Shown here: positions 17,298 through 26,402 of the stretch, in pieces
Layout: each line of letters opens with the position of its first letter
Position numbering within the stretch: position 1 is the stretch's first letter
NCBI GenBank assembly: GCA_963728925.1
Contig: CAVSMB010000013.1
Location: forward strand, 62,001-126,000
Length of the DNA: 64,000 bases
DNA from: JBBPZA01 sp963728925
GTDB taxonomy: Bacteria; Actinomycetota; Thermoleophilia; Solirubrobacterales; Solirubrobacteraceae
Direction of reading: 5' to 3'
Translations under genes and position numbers: made by a program
Notes under the pieces: model-generated
The model's database searches: none
What the model was told of the DNA's origin: nothing
The model's input: the letters and a program-made list of their open reading frames with translations, nothing else

Positions 17298-18532
17298 TCA
17301 TGTTCTGGTTCGAGAGTGGCGAGGATCTCCGTGACGCAGGAGCGGGATGAAGGCCACGAGCGCCACGAGCTGGGTGGCGACGACGAACCATTGCGCTGAG
17401 GCGATCGAGGCGCCGTACAGGGCGCCGATCACGGTGCCGCCGACGAGCCAGGCGAGGCCGTAGATCGCCGTGAACGTCCCGAAGCCCGTGCCGCGACGCG
17501 ATGGCGGCACGAGGTCGGTGACCGCGGCCCGCATCGTGCTCTCGTGGATTCCCATCGCCGCGCCCCAGACCGCGGCGCCGTCCAGACGAGCGCGGGCGTG
17601 GTGGAGAACGACAAGAAGGGCACCGCGGCGGTGAGGACGGGCATGGCGATGAGTCCGCGAAGGCCGACCCGGTCGTACAGCCACCCCGAGCCCAGCGCGG
17701 CCAGCGCGTCCACCCCCATCGCGACGGCGTAGATGATCGGGATCTGCGCGTCGGGCACCACGTGGCGAACCTGCAGATGGAAGCCGAGCACCCCGAACGT
17801 CGCGTACCCGGCGACGCTAATCGCCGTGAAGAGCGCGTAGAGCCAGAAGCGGCGCGGCAGACGCGTGGAGGAGGGCGGAACCGCGACTGCGGGGGCGTGA
17901 CCCGTCTCGTAGGCCGCCGGGAAGGGGACCGCACGGCGGAGGGCCAGAAGCACCCCGAGCGCGATCGCGCCGGGAATGGCGAGCACCGCGAACCCGAGCT
18001 TATAGCCGCTGACGGCGATCATGAGCGCGACGAGCAGCGGCCCGAGGAGAGCGCCGCTCTGGTCCATCGCTTCATGGAGGGCGAAGGCCCGGCCTCGGCC
18101 CATGTCGACGCTGGCCTCGGCGAGCATGGTGTCGCGCGCGGGCGTTCTCACCGCCTTGCCGAACCGCTCGGTCACGACGAGTACCGCGGCCGGCCAGAGC
18201 GTGCTGGCCAGCGCCAGCAGCGGCACCGAGACGAAGGTGATGACGTAGCCGGCGATGCTGATCGTCCAGTGTCGGCCGGTCCGGTCAGACAGTCGCCCGG
18301 TGCCCAACCGCAGCACGAGCGCCACCGCTTCGCCGGCGCCGGTGATGAACCCCACGAGCGCCGCGCCCGCGCCCAGCGTCGCCAGGTACGGGCCGACGAC
18401 CGAGCGTGCCCCCTCGTAGACGAAATCGCCGAGCAGGCTGACCACACCGAAGACGACGATGAAATGCAGCGGGGTCAGACGATTGCGCGCCCCTCCCGGG
18501 TGCGCCTCCGGGACCTCGGTCCTGGCGCTCAT
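17298..18532 (-). pseudogene. MFS transporter, frameshifted near 17581
   Basis: Major facilitator with about 12 helices. The first frame starts MSARTEVPEA and includes the helix 2-3 loop GRLSDRTGRHW and motif ERFGKAVRTPARDTM. It is broken after PALVW, where one G is missing (TGGAC for TGGGAC). The second frame continues DGAAVWGAAMGIHESTMRA through to the stop. Related proteins are drug/solute exporters of actinobacteria; the substrate is unknown. The start overlaps the DUF6062 stop (ATGA), so it belongs to the unit behind riboswitch C. Confidence 0.8.
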
Positions 18533-19216
18533 TGCGGCGCCTGGACCGCGTCGAGGACAGATTCGGTGTCGGGCCAGCCCCCGGTGAGCCACAGTGCCCG
18601 CTGCCACGAGTCCGCCTCCGGACCCGCCGGCTCGCCCTTGGCTTCCGCGCCCTGCTTGCGGATATGCTCGGTCAGTTCGTCTCGCAGCCGCCGGACGGCC
18701 CGCCGCTGCGCGTCGAGCAGGAGCTCCGCGCCGTGGCGGTCGGCCGCCGCCGTGCGCCAGGTGAGAACGAGATGCGGCATGCACAGCCCGGGCCCCGCCA
18801 CGAAGCGCTCACGGCTCACATCGTGCTCGCGCAGCAGCGTCAACAGGTAGCCCGTGTTGCTCGTCACCTCGCGGTCGCGGTACGCGCATGCCGGACACGC
18901 GGCGCTTCCCATCGGAGCTCCGGGCTCCTGGCGCTCGAGCTGTTCGAGCAGTCCGGTGAGCGTGTCCTCGTAGGTCTCGCTGATCCCGAGCGTGGACTTC
19001 AGGCCCGTCGACCTCGATGTGCCTGAGCCCCTCGGCGTGCACCGCGCAGAATCCGTGGGCCGCTCGCACCTCGTCCAGCGCCGCGTCCTGCATCGAGTAC
19101 TCGTCGAAGGAATGCCACAGATACTCGCGCTGGGCCTTGTGGACCACGCGGCACAGCGGGCACTGCTGGCGCGCGAGGCCCTGCTTGAGCCAGCGAGTGA
19201 GCGCGCCGCTGATCAT
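18529..19216 (-). pseudogene. DUF6062-family protein, frameshifted near 19003
   Basis: The first frame contains QQCPLCRVVHKAQREYLWHS and AHGFCAVHAEGL; the second contains CPACAYRDREV and GLCMPHLVLTW. This is the repeated CPxC / GxCxxH pattern of DUF6062, about 228 aa in total. One extra C in GGCCC after HIEVDG moves the frame. The Cys/His pairs suggest metal binding. It sits between the dynamin-like and MFS genes and was probably translated in coupling with the latter. Confidence 0.75.
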
Positions 19217-19255
19217 CGGTCAGCTCCAATGAATCGAACCTCCACTGGTCGTGGA

Positions 19256-21025
19256 TCAGGTAGAGGACGCAACGTGGCTTGGACCCTTGGGTGACTCGGC
19301 CAGCGCGGAGAGCTCGAGGGCCAGCGAAGTCAGGCGGCCGTTCAGGAGGTCGAGCTCGGCACGACGACGGCCGACCTCGGCCTCGCCCTGTCTTTGCTCC
19401 TGCGCGGCTCGCGAGAGGGACGCTTCGATCGCCGCGACAGCCTGGTCCACCGCGGCGGTGAGATCGCGCTCATAGATGGTCACAGCAGCGCGCACGCGCT
19501 CGACGAGCGCCGAGCGCAACCGACCCGCGTGGCGGTCGGCCATGTGCACGTGTCGCTCCCGAGCATCTCGGACTACCAGCCGACGGCCGAGCGTGCCAGG
19601 AACAGTCCTTCGCCCGAAGCTGATGACCTGGTCGAGCATCTGGCTGGGGTCGGCGAGCTTGAAGGAGAACCGCGACGGCTCAGCGAAGCGGAGGTCGGGG
19701 AGCTGGTCGGCGCCGCGCAGGCCGAACGCCTCCGCGGCGGCCTCCTGGACCTCGGTGAGGATCTTCCCGATGCGCTGGGCGAAGCGGCGCTGGAGGTTGC
19801 CAACCTCCTGACCGACGGTCTCCTCGAGAGCTGGCCCGAGCTCGTCGAAGCGCCGCCGGATCGTCGCGTCGACCCACCCGTCGAGCGCGGGGGCGAGCTC
19901 ACGGGCCGAGAGTCCGTCCAGCTGCTCGATGTGGGCGGCGAGCTCCGCTCGCAACGAATTCTCTGCGCGCGATGCGAACCCCTTCAGGGGCTCGTTCACG
20001 CGATCCGCCAGGAGCCGCTCGACACCACGATCAAGCAGGTCGGCGGCCTCGTCGCGCGCGCTCTGCAGCATGCGTGCACGCGCAGCGAACAGCGTCGAGC
20101 GCCGGCTGAGCTCCTCGAACGACAGCTCGACGGCCCGCCCCTCGAACCGCACCGCCTGGGCGGAGTCCGCGGCGGCCCGGCACGCCAACGCCGCGACGGA
20201 CCGCACCAGCAGCGCGTCTCCCTCTTGCTCGGCGAGCTGCGCGATCCGATCCGCCAGCCGGGCGACGCCGTCCCCGGTGCGGGCACTCACGGCGAAGCAT
20301 TCCGCCTCGCCCGGCCCCAGCAGCGACGCCGTGGCCTCATTGACGAACGCGACCGCCTGGACCCGCTCGTCGCGGTCGAGATGGTCGATCTTGTTTATGA
20401 CGAAGAGCAGGCGGGGCGTACGACCGGCGACCTGCGCGAAGAAGTCGCGCTCGGCGTCGCCCAGCGGCTGGTCGGCGGTCAGGACGCAGATGGCGGCGTC
20501 CACGCGCGGCAGGAACTCGTGCGCGAGTTCGGTGTTGTGCCGATGGATCGAGCCGATGCCCGGCGTATCGACGAGCTGCAGACCAGCCGGGAGTGGGCCG
20601 GCCGAGAGCTCCACCTCCGTGGTCGTGACGCCCAGCTCGTTGCCGGGGTTCTCCCGCTCGGTGGCGAAACGAGCGAGCTCGGACAGCGGGTGCTCCTCCT
20701 GGCGCCCGTCGACGAAGCCGACGACCAGCCGCTCATGGCGCCCGCACCTCAGCGTCGTCACCGCGGAGGTAACCGGCACCACGCCGGTCGGAAGGACATC
20801 GCGCCCCAGCAGCGAGTTGATGAGTGTGCTCTTGCCGCGCTTGAACTCGCCGAGCACCACAAGGTTGAACCGCGCCTCAGCGAGCCGGGCGCGTCCGGCC
20901 TTCAGGTCGCGCACGGTCGCCGGCGTGAGAAAGCCGCCCGCCTCGGCGACGACTGCATCGAGCGCGATCAGCGTACGAGCATGAGCGTTGGTTTCGGCGG
21001 CGAGGCGGCTGACTGCGGTCTGCAT
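19256..21025 (-). CDS. Bacterial dynamin-like GTPase
   Basis: 589 aa. G1 P-loop GEFKRGKST (59-67), G2 Thr in TGVVPVTSAVTT, G3 DTPGIGS, G4 NKID. These precede a long helical region with coiled-coil character and a hydrophobic patch. It resembles the dynamin/EHD-like proteins (COG0699) that remodel or protect membranes. It lies 20 bases downstream of the second MutS-like gene, so it is probably on the same transcript from riboswitch C. The frame is intact. Its link to fluoride is by position only. Confidence 0.85.
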   Translation of the reverse strand: MQTAVSRLAAETNAHARTLIALDAVVAEAGGFLTPATVRDLKAGRARLAEARFNLVVLGEFKRGKSTLINSLLGRDVLPTGVVPVTSAVTTLRCGRHERLVVGFVDGRQEEHPLSELARFATERENPGNELGVTTTEVELSAGPLPAGLQLVDTPGIGSIHRHNTELAHEFLPRVDAAICVLTADQPLGDAERDFFAQVAGRTPRLLFVINKIDHLDRDERVQAVAFVNEATASLLGPGEAECFAVSARTGDGVARLADRIAQLAEQEGDALLVRSVAALACRAAADSAQAVRFEGRAVELSFEELSRRSTLFAARARMLQSARDEAADLLDRGVERLLADRVNEPLKGFASRAENSLRAELAAHIEQLDGLSARELAPALDGWVDATIRRRFDELGPALEETVGQEVGNLQRRFAQRIGKILTEVQEAAAEAFGLRGADQLPDLRFAEPSRFSFKLADPSQMLDQVISFGRRTVPGTLGRRLVVRDARERHVHMADRHAGRLRSALVERVRAAVTIYERDLTAAVDQAVAAIEASLSRAAQEQRQGEAEVGRRRAELDLLNGRLTSLALELSALAESPKGPSHVASST

Positions 21026-21045
21026 CGGGGACCACGCAGGAGGGT

Positions 21046-22620
21046 CTAGGTAGGTACTCCGGGTTGCTCTCGAACCACCGTCCGTTCTTCTGGTGTTCGA
21101 GCTTCGGGCGCTGTTTCTTGCCGCGTCGGGCCGAACACGGTCCTGTACACGTCTTCGCCGTAGCTCGTCGGCAACGGCTCGCCTTCGACGAGCTTGAACG
21201 TTCGCTGCCCGTCGGCCAGCCGCTCAGCCCGGAGGAAGAGCGCGGCGTCCATCGCCTGAACGTAGAGCCCGTGCGCCAGGTCGAACATGTGGGTGACGAA
21301 GACGACCTTGACGCCTGACTCAAGCATGGCGCGAATGATCTGCCGGGCAATCTCCGAGCCTTCTCTCTCGTTGGTCGCCGCGAACGACTCGTTGCACAGC
21401 AGGAGGCAGGTCGGAGTGACGCGGTCGGCGATGTCGCTCATCCGGGCGAGCTCCTCATCGAGCTTGCCGCTCTTCATGGTGGCGTCCTCTTCACGCTTGA
21501 AGTGGGTGAAGACGCCGTCACAGACGTTAGCCCGGAACGCCTCCGCCGGCACGGCCATCCCGGCCTGCATCATCAGCTGCGCCACGCCGACGCTGCGTAG
21601 GAGCGTCGACTTCCCGCCCTGGTTGGCGCCGGTGATCATCACGAGCGCCTTCTCGTCGGCGCTCACGCCGTTTCCCACGACCTTCTCCTCCAGCTTCAAG
21701 GCCAGGCACGGGTCGTAGAGGCCATGAGCGGTGAGCGCCGGGCTGTCCGGCGCCGATGGCACGGGGAAGCACGTGGGCGCGCCCTTCTCCGCGAGCCGGT
21801 CGTGCAGGTTCAGGCACCCTAGGTAGAAGCCGAGCTCGACTCGCATCATGCTGAAGAAGCTCACGATGTGATCGGCCGACTGGGCGACCGCGTTGGCGAC
21901 GAGGTTGATCCCGCGATCTCGCAGCTCTCCCAGCATCCGCGCACCGGCCTCGTCGCGGTCGGCGATCTGAAAGCCGTAGCCCGGGCGCCTTCCGAGCGAA
22001 GCGAGCCGCTCCATCCAGCCGGGGCTGGGGTTGGTGGGCCGCCGGAGCATGTAGCTTGTCCCCTTGTTGCCCTTGCCCAGCTCCGCGCTGACCAGGACTC
22101 CGCGGCGGAAGCGCAGGGTGCGAAGGTGGTCCTCGACGTCGCGCAGGTAGTCGTCGTCGAGCTCGCTGGTGATCATTTCGAAGAACGCCTTGAAGCCCTG
22201 CGAGCCGAACTCTGCTGCATGTTCGTCGGCGAGGCCCCGCAGTCGCTTGAGGAGGCCGACCAACACCCCCAGCGCCTGAGCCGATCCGTGCAGGATCGTG
22301 TTCGGAGAGCGACCCCAGGTGCCGCGGTAGACCTGCTTCTCGGCCTCGATCGACGCTACGGCGATGTCGTACATCTCCCTGACGATCGCCGGTCGCTCCA
22401 AGCAGTCGGCAAGGACACCCTGGCGGTAGACGATCGCCTCCGGCTCGTCAAGGCTCGCGAACACAGCCCGCTGCGCCACGCCGAAGAGGAACTCGTCGCC
22501 GGCGGCCATTACGGCAAACACGGTGTTGAGGTCCAGGTCTTGGGTCAGGGCCTCTTGGTTGGGCAGCGGGCCGTCCTTGGCGTCGAAGTCCCGGTCGGAA
22601 TGCATGAGGAACGCCTTCAT
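21046..22620 (-). CDS. MutS-like ATPase, second copy
   Basis: 524 aa. C-terminal MutS ATPase domain with Walker A GANQGGKST, the Walker B region CLLLCNESFAATNEREG, and FVTHMFDLAHGL. The N-terminal 300 residues are helical like MutS lever/clamp domains, but no mismatch-recognition domain (FxE) is present. The start ATG overlaps the upstream stop (ATGA), so the two paralogues are coupled and may form a heterodimer. It probably binds an unusual DNA or nucleic-acid structure. Co-regulation with fluoride switches is seen here directly. Confidence 0.85.
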   Translation of the reverse strand: MKAFLMHSDRDFDAKDGPLPNQEALTQDLDLNTVFAVMAAGDEFLFGVAQRAVFASLDEPEAIVYRQGVLADCLERPAIVREMYDIAVASIEAEKQVYRGTWGRSPNTILHGSAQALGVLVGLLKRLRGLADEHAAEFGSQGFKAFFEMITSELDDDYLRDVEDHLRTLRFRRGVLVSAELGKGNKGTSYMLRRPTNPSPGWMERLASLGRRPGYGFQIADRDEAGARMLGELRDRGINLVANAVAQSADHIVSFFSMMRVELGFYLGCLNLHDRLAEKGAPTCFPVPSAPDSPALTAHGLYDPCLALKLEEKVVGNGVSADEKALVMITGANQGGKSTLLRSVGVAQLMMQAGMAVPAEAFRANVCDGVFTHFKREEDATMKSGKLDEELARMSDIADRVTPTCLLLCNESFAATNEREGSEIARQIIRAMLESGVKVVFVTHMFDLAHGLYVQAMDAALFLRAERLADGQRTFKLVEGEPLPTSYGEDVYRTVFGPTRQETAPEARTPEERTVVREQPGVPT

Positions 22621-24293
22621 GCCGCGAGCCGCTCCCTCAGGCGCTCGTAGGTCAGGCCGTACCGCTCGGCGATCGCGGCGGCGTAGGCGAGCCCGTCGGC
22701 AGGCCGACGGACGACCTTGAAGGTTCGGACCGCCGGATCGTCGGGAGCGACCGTGCTGACCACACTGACGGTGGCCTCGTCCAGCGACGCCAGCTCGTCC
22801 ACAAAGGTCACATACACGCACAGCAGGTCGAGCGCAACGATCTCCTCGAGAACCTTCGTACCGAGGAACAACGCATCCCGCAGCGTCGTGGAGCTGAAAC
22901 TCTCGTTCATGATGACGATGCTCGTGCCCGTGGCGCCGTCGAGGATGTCGCGCACCCTCACGAGATCGGCCTCGAGCTTCCCGCTCAAAGTCTCGAGATC
23001 CTCCTCTCGCTCGAACTGCGTGAAGAGCCGGTCGAAGAGAAACAGCTGTGCCTCGCGCCCCGGGACGGGACAGCCGAGCGCGGCGAGGTAGTGGAGCTGC
23101 CCGAACGTTCGGGCGAAGGTGGTCTTTCCGCCCTGGTTGGGGCCGGAGACCACGAATACCCGCTCTCGGTCCTTCAGGTACCAGTCGTTACAGATGACCG
23201 GGGTGTCGTCGTGAACGAGTTTGGTGGCCAGGGCCAGGTCGAACGCCTGGAGAGCGCGGACCTCCTTGGGGTTGTCGGAGACCACGGGATAGCAGAAGCG
23301 CAGGCCAGCCGGCTCGAACCGATCGACGTATTCTCGGTAGGCCATGTAGAACTGGACCTCGCGATCGAACACGCCGAGGGCTCCATCCAGATATTCGCGG
23401 CGACGCTCGCAATACTCGTCGAGCTCCGTGAAGACCTCGGGATACAGCCGGGCGACGAGGTCCAGCACCCGCGCCTCCACATGATTCAGCTCCGAAGCGC
23501 CCGGGAAGCCGATGCGGTAGTCCTTCACCCTTCCCTGCTTGAACTTCGCGAACGTCGCCTCGACCTCGGCGCTGTAGTCAGCCTCCGAGTCATATCTGGT
23601 GACCCTGACGCTGCTCCCGTCGATGTTGAGGCTGTACCTCACCTCGGACAGCTCGGTGGTCAGCGCCCTCGTCTCCTCGACGAGCAATCCAAAGTCATCT
23701 GACTCGGCATACGTCGTCAGGTAGTCGCGGAAGGCCAACAGGCCGCGCGACCTCAAGCCGACGAGAGCGAGCTCACCGGCCAACCGGGTGACGGCCGCGC
23801 AATACGACGCCGCCGCGTCCAGGAACCAGCGTTGCTTCTCGTGCTGGTAGCGCCGACTCTGCGCCTTAGCGAGGTGCTCTCGCATCGCTCGCATCTGTTG
23901 GGCGAACGAAGTGAAACACCCGAACACATCGTCGTCCTCGAGGTCTTTCAGGATCTCGTGGCGATAGTCGATCGCTTCGACCGCGGTCAACGGCGCACAG
24001 AAGAAGGGCTTGAGGTCATATTCCTCGCGCCCGGTCGTGATGGCATCGACGACCTGATCGAGATTCAGGTCAGCGAAACACTCGGGCGCGTCTCGCTCGC
24101 CGATGGCTGTAGGGGCGTCGGCCCCCTGGAACAGGATGCTCCGGAACCTCGCAGGCTGGTGACGGCGAGCGGCCGATCCGCCCGAAGGACGCGCAGCAGT
24201 CCGGTTGCCGCCACGTTGCGGCGCATCAGGCACACTGACACTGCTCGCAGCCGCCACGATCCGCTGAGAACGAAGCGAGCAATCGGGCTGCAT
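22617..24293 (-). CDS. MutS-like ATPase, first copy after fluoride riboswitch C
   Basis: 558 aa. Walker A GPNQGGKTTFART, signature segment SGKLEADLVRVRDIL, Walker B with SIVIMNESFSSTT, then YVTFVDELA. It lacks the MutS domain I. The ATG at 24293 is preferred over the GTG at 24305 because AGGTGGAGGT sits just upstream as ribosome binding site. The N-terminal 50 residues are low in conservation. It begins 30 bases after the aptamer. Confidence 0.85.
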   Translation of the reverse strand: MQPDCSLRSQRIVAAASSVSVPDAPQRGGNRTAARPSGGSAARRHQPARFRSILFQGADAPTAIGERDAPECFADLNLDQVVDAITTGREEYDLKPFFCAPLTAVEAIDYRHEILKDLEDDDVFGCFTSFAQQMRAMREHLAKAQSRRYQHEKQRWFLDAAASYCAAVTRLAGELALVGLRSRGLLAFRDYLTTYAESDDFGLLVEETRALTTELSEVRYSLNIDGSSVRVTRYDSEADYSAEVEATFAKFKQGRVKDYRIGFPGASELNHVEARVLDLVARLYPEVFTELDEYCERRREYLDGALGVFDREVQFYMAYREYVDRFEPAGLRFCYPVVSDNPKEVRALQAFDLALATKLVHDDTPVICNDWYLKDRERVFVVSGPNQGGKTTFARTFGQLHYLAALGCPVPGREAQLFLFDRLFTQFEREEDLETLSGKLEADLVRVRDILDGATGTSIVIMNESFSSTTLRDALFLGTKVLEEIVALDLLCVYVTFVDELASLDEATVSVVSTVAPDDPAVRTFKVVRRPADGLAYAAAIAERYGLTYERLRERLAA

Positions 24294-24322
24294 AGCGACC
24301 TCCACCTTGACTCTCGTTAGGG

Positions 24323-24374
24323 GTAGAGGCCATCAGCGGCAAGTCACCGCACTCAGAGCGAGCCTCATCGCTCG
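24323..24374 (-). promoter_or_regulatory. Fluoride riboswitch C (crcB motif)
   Basis: On the minus strand: CGAGCGATGAGGCTCGCTC, then GCGG...CCGCTGATGGCCTCTAC. P1, P3 and the GAGGC/GCCTC pseudoknot are all present, with a different P3 loop from copies A and B. It controls the mutS-mutS-dynamin-DUF6062-MFS-enolase unit. Confidence 0.93.
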
Positions 24375-24610
24375 AAGGCCATGATACAAGCGTCCCATCG
24401 GCGCCGGGGGCCGTTCGGGGGGCATACGCCCCGGTCACGCGCCCAGTGACGCGCCAGGTCGCGCGCCCCGCGGTTGGCCGGCGCGCGAGCCGCCCCGGGC
24501 CTATCGGCGTGTACGCGACAGGGTCGAGAAGTTGCCGGCGCGCCGCCTTGCGCACGCGGTCCCCGCCATCGTGCGGTCGCGCGACAGGTCCGCGAGGTAC
24601 TCTCGGTCGG

Positions 24611-24660
24611 GAGCGATGAGGCTCGCTCTATAACCGCGGTTCCCCGCTGATGGCCTCTAC
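24611..24660 (+). promoter_or_regulatory. Fluoride riboswitch B (crcB motif)
   Basis: GAGCGATGAGGCTCGCTC, then GCGGTTCCCCGCTGATGGCCTCTAC in two parts: P1, P3 (GCGG/CCGC) and the pseudoknot are intact. It is followed 28 bases later by a strong ribosome binding site (GGAAGGAGG) and a two-gene unit. It is back-to-back with copy C, 236 bases away, forming a divergent pair. Confidence 0.93.
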
Positions 24661-24688
24661 CTCTGGCACACGAGGAAGGAGGCCCTTC

Positions 24689-24754
24689 ATGGTCAGACAG
24701 CTCGCCCGGCTCACCGGACCGGCAACCGCGGTACCAGCCGGACCAAGGTCATGA
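24689..24754 (+). CDS. 21-aa ORF between riboswitch B and the membrane-protein gene
   Basis: ATG preceded by GGAAGGAGG at ideal spacing, encoding MVRQLARLTGPATAVPAGPR plus Ser. Its stop overlaps the next ATG (TCATGAGG), so translation of the second gene is probably coupled to this ORF. It may be a leader peptide or a small protein in its own right; nothing about its function can be read from the sequence. Confidence 0.5.
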   Translation: MVRQLARLTGPATAVPAGPRS

Positions 24755-25098
24755 GGGACGTGGACGTCGTCGCGCTCGGGTCACCGCTGGCGGCGGGATC
24801 GCTGCTCGTGCTCGCGGTTCGCGGGTACGGCCTCGGCTCGTTCGTGCCCCCGCTCCGCTTCGCCGTGCTCGTCCTCAGCGCACTGGCGCTTTCGATCACC
24901 GATCACATCCCGCTGATCGTCAGCGCGGCGGCGGGGGTTGTCACAGCGACCGCCGGGCTGATCGCCGTGGCGGCTCGCGGCGAGCACTGGGCGGCCGGAC
25001 GCGCCAGAGCCGACCGCTGGAGGCGGTTCGAGAAAGAGTTCTGGGCCCACGTCGCCCGGCAGGAGAGGCGCCGAGGTCGGTTCGACAGTCCAGCTTAG
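24751..25098 (+). CDS. Uncharacterised 115-aa membrane protein under fluoride riboswitch B
   Basis: Three hydrophobic segments (about 10-30, 35-52 and 55-75), then a basic amphipathic tail rich in Arg (RWRRFEKEFWAHVARQERRR). It does not look like CrcB/Fluc: the conserved GxxxRY and TTFSTF motifs of Fluc are absent. I do not recognise the family. Its placement directly behind a fluoride aptamer with a coupled leader ORF makes it a candidate for a new fluoride-tolerance protein. Confidence 0.7.
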   Translation: MRDVDVVALGSPLAAGSLLVLAVRGYGLGSFVPPLRFAVLVLSALALSITDHIPLIVSAAAGVVTATAGLIAVAARGEHWAAGRARADRWRRFEKEFWAHVARQERRRGRFDSPA

Positions 25099-25322
25099 AG
25101 TCGGCGCGCTACGGCGATACACCCGCGATCAGCCGGCCGCACGTGCAGTGGGCTCCACGCGACGTGTGCGAGAGGTCGCCCTCGAGCGGAATGTGGTCGG
25201 AGCCGACCGTCTGCCAGACGCGGCAGTCCGGGACCGACGTGGAAGGTGTGGTCTACAGCGACCGGCGCGGGGGCCTGGCAGGCGAGCTGACGCTGCCGAC
25301 CGGCCACGTGCGCCAGTGTTAG
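25099..25322 (+). other. Gap with a possible gene fragment
   Basis: Between 25099 and the stop of the 56-aa gene at 25418 no complete gene is visible. One plus-strand frame is open to TAG at 25320-25322 and reads protein-like: ISRPHVQWAPRDVCERSPS, then MWSEPTVCQTRQSGTDVEGV and GGLAGELTLPTGHVRQC, with three Cys. It has no convincing start and may be the tail of a degraded secreted or metal-binding protein. Confidence 0.3.
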
Positions 25323-25417
25323 GGGTCCTGCGGCCCCCGGGTGGATTGATGGCTGCCGTCCTCAGCCCGGCGCGACGCTGTGGCAGGAAGGGCGCCTCGA
25401 CTCGCTCGTAGAACCGA

Positions 25418-25588
25418 TTAGGCGAGCGCACCCACGACCGCGACGGGCATCAGCCACCAGGCGGCGATGCCGCCGTCGGCGATCAGCGCGGTCAGGGCAA
25501 GCGCGACGACGATGACGGCGCAGATCATCGGATCGTCGCCGACGACGAAGTCATAGAGAAAGGCACCGAAAGCGCGTAGCCGGTTCAT
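25418..25588 (-). CDS. 56-aa membrane protein coupled to the COG4280-like gene
   Basis: ATG at 25588 overlaps the stop of the COG4280-like gene (GCATGAACC). The sequence is MNRLRAFGAFLYDFVVGDDP, one long hydrophobic stretch with ICAVIVVALALTALIADGG, then AAWWLMPVAVVGALA. One or two membrane helices are likely. Overlap and shared orientation imply co-translation from riboswitch E. No family recognised. Confidence 0.65.
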   Translation of the reverse strand: MNRLRAFGAFLYDFVVGDDPMICAVIVVALALTALIADGGIAAWWLMPVAVVGALA

Positions 25589-26313
25589 GCGTCGCCGGCG
25601 CCGGCCATTACCGCGAGGCGGGCGTGCTTGCGCCGCAGCGCGGCCGATAGGGCGATCGAGGTCGCCAGGACGAGAGCGATAATGGCCGGGATGGCAGCGT
25701 CGCCGCCCGGCCAGCTCGCGCCGGCGCCTTCGACGCCCCAGAAGATGCCGAAGGAGGTGAGCATCACTCCGACCGCGTACTTCAGCGTGTTCTCCGGGAC
25801 GCGCGACAGCGGGGCGTTGGCGGCGGCGCCGGCGACCACGACCACGATTCCGGCGGCCACCGCGGCGATGACGGCGAGGGGCACGTTGTGCTGGTTGCTG
25901 CCGAACGTCACGACGATGAAGGCGACCTCCAGGCCTTCGAGCAACACGCCCTTGAAGCTGACGGTGAACCCGAACGGGTCGATGCCGGACCGCTCCACGC
26001 CGGCAGCTCGAAGCGACGCGACCTCCTCAGCGAAGATGACCTCCTCGTCGTGCAGGGCCTTGAACCCGCCGGCCCGCAGGATTGCCTTGCGCAGCCACTG
26101 CAGACCAAACACCAGCAGGAGACCCCCCACGACGAGGCGCAGGACGTCAATGGGCAACGCGGTCAGAGCTGGTCCCAGGACAGCCACCACAACGGCCAGG
26201 ACCAGCACCGCCGCAGCCACGCCGATCCACGCCGAGCGCCAGCCACGCGTGATACCAGCGGCCAAGACGATGGTCACGGCCTCCACACCCTCAACCGCGC
26301 ACGCGAGGAACAC
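25585..26313 (-). CDS. COG4280-like multi-pass membrane protein under riboswitch E
   Basis: About 242 aa, six or seven helices, related to the COG4280/TMEM165-like predicted membrane proteins. It has acidic motifs in its first helix (CAVEGVEAVTIVLAAG) and again in GVLLEGLEVAFIVVTFG, a repeated E-G-x-E-x pattern suggestive of an inverted-repeat cation carrier. The best homology extends ten residues upstream (LSRDVLLFIAVF) to a CTG at 26343. No ATG or GTG is there, so the start is either GTG at 26313 or a non-canonical CTG. The transported ion is unknown. Confidence 0.8.
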   Translation of the reverse strand: MFLACAVEGVEAVTIVLAAGITRGWRSAWIGVAAAVLVLAVVVAVLGPALTALPIDVLRLVVGGLLLVFGLQWLRKAILRAGGFKALHDEEVIFAEEVASLRAAGVERSGIDPFGFTVSFKGVLLEGLEVAFIVVTFGSNQHNVPLAVIAAVAAGIVVVVAGAAANAPLSRVPENTLKYAVGVMLTSFGIFWGVEGAGASWPGGDAAIPAIIALVLATSIALSAALRRKHARLAVMAGAGDA

Positions 26314-26402
26314 GGCGATGAACAGCAGGACGTCGCGGCTCAGACGGGTAGACCAGTGCGGGCGGACGGCATAGCGCGACCTCCGACGAAACGGGGTCCA
26401 AC

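Noticed and set aside
24611..24660. Magnesium M-box or manganese yybP-ykoY riboswitch
   Set aside because: GATGAGGC superficially recalls the M-box, but the short 50-nt fold with CTGATGGCCTCTAC and loop-tail pseudoknot is the fluoride aptamer. The long multi-helix M-box and the yybP-ykoY tandem loops are absent.
25440..25475. Sixth riboswitch suggested by CATCAGC on the plus strand
   Set aside because: The stretch encodes the C-terminus (AAWWLMPV) of the 56-aa protein and has no matching P1 stem or pseudoknot partner.
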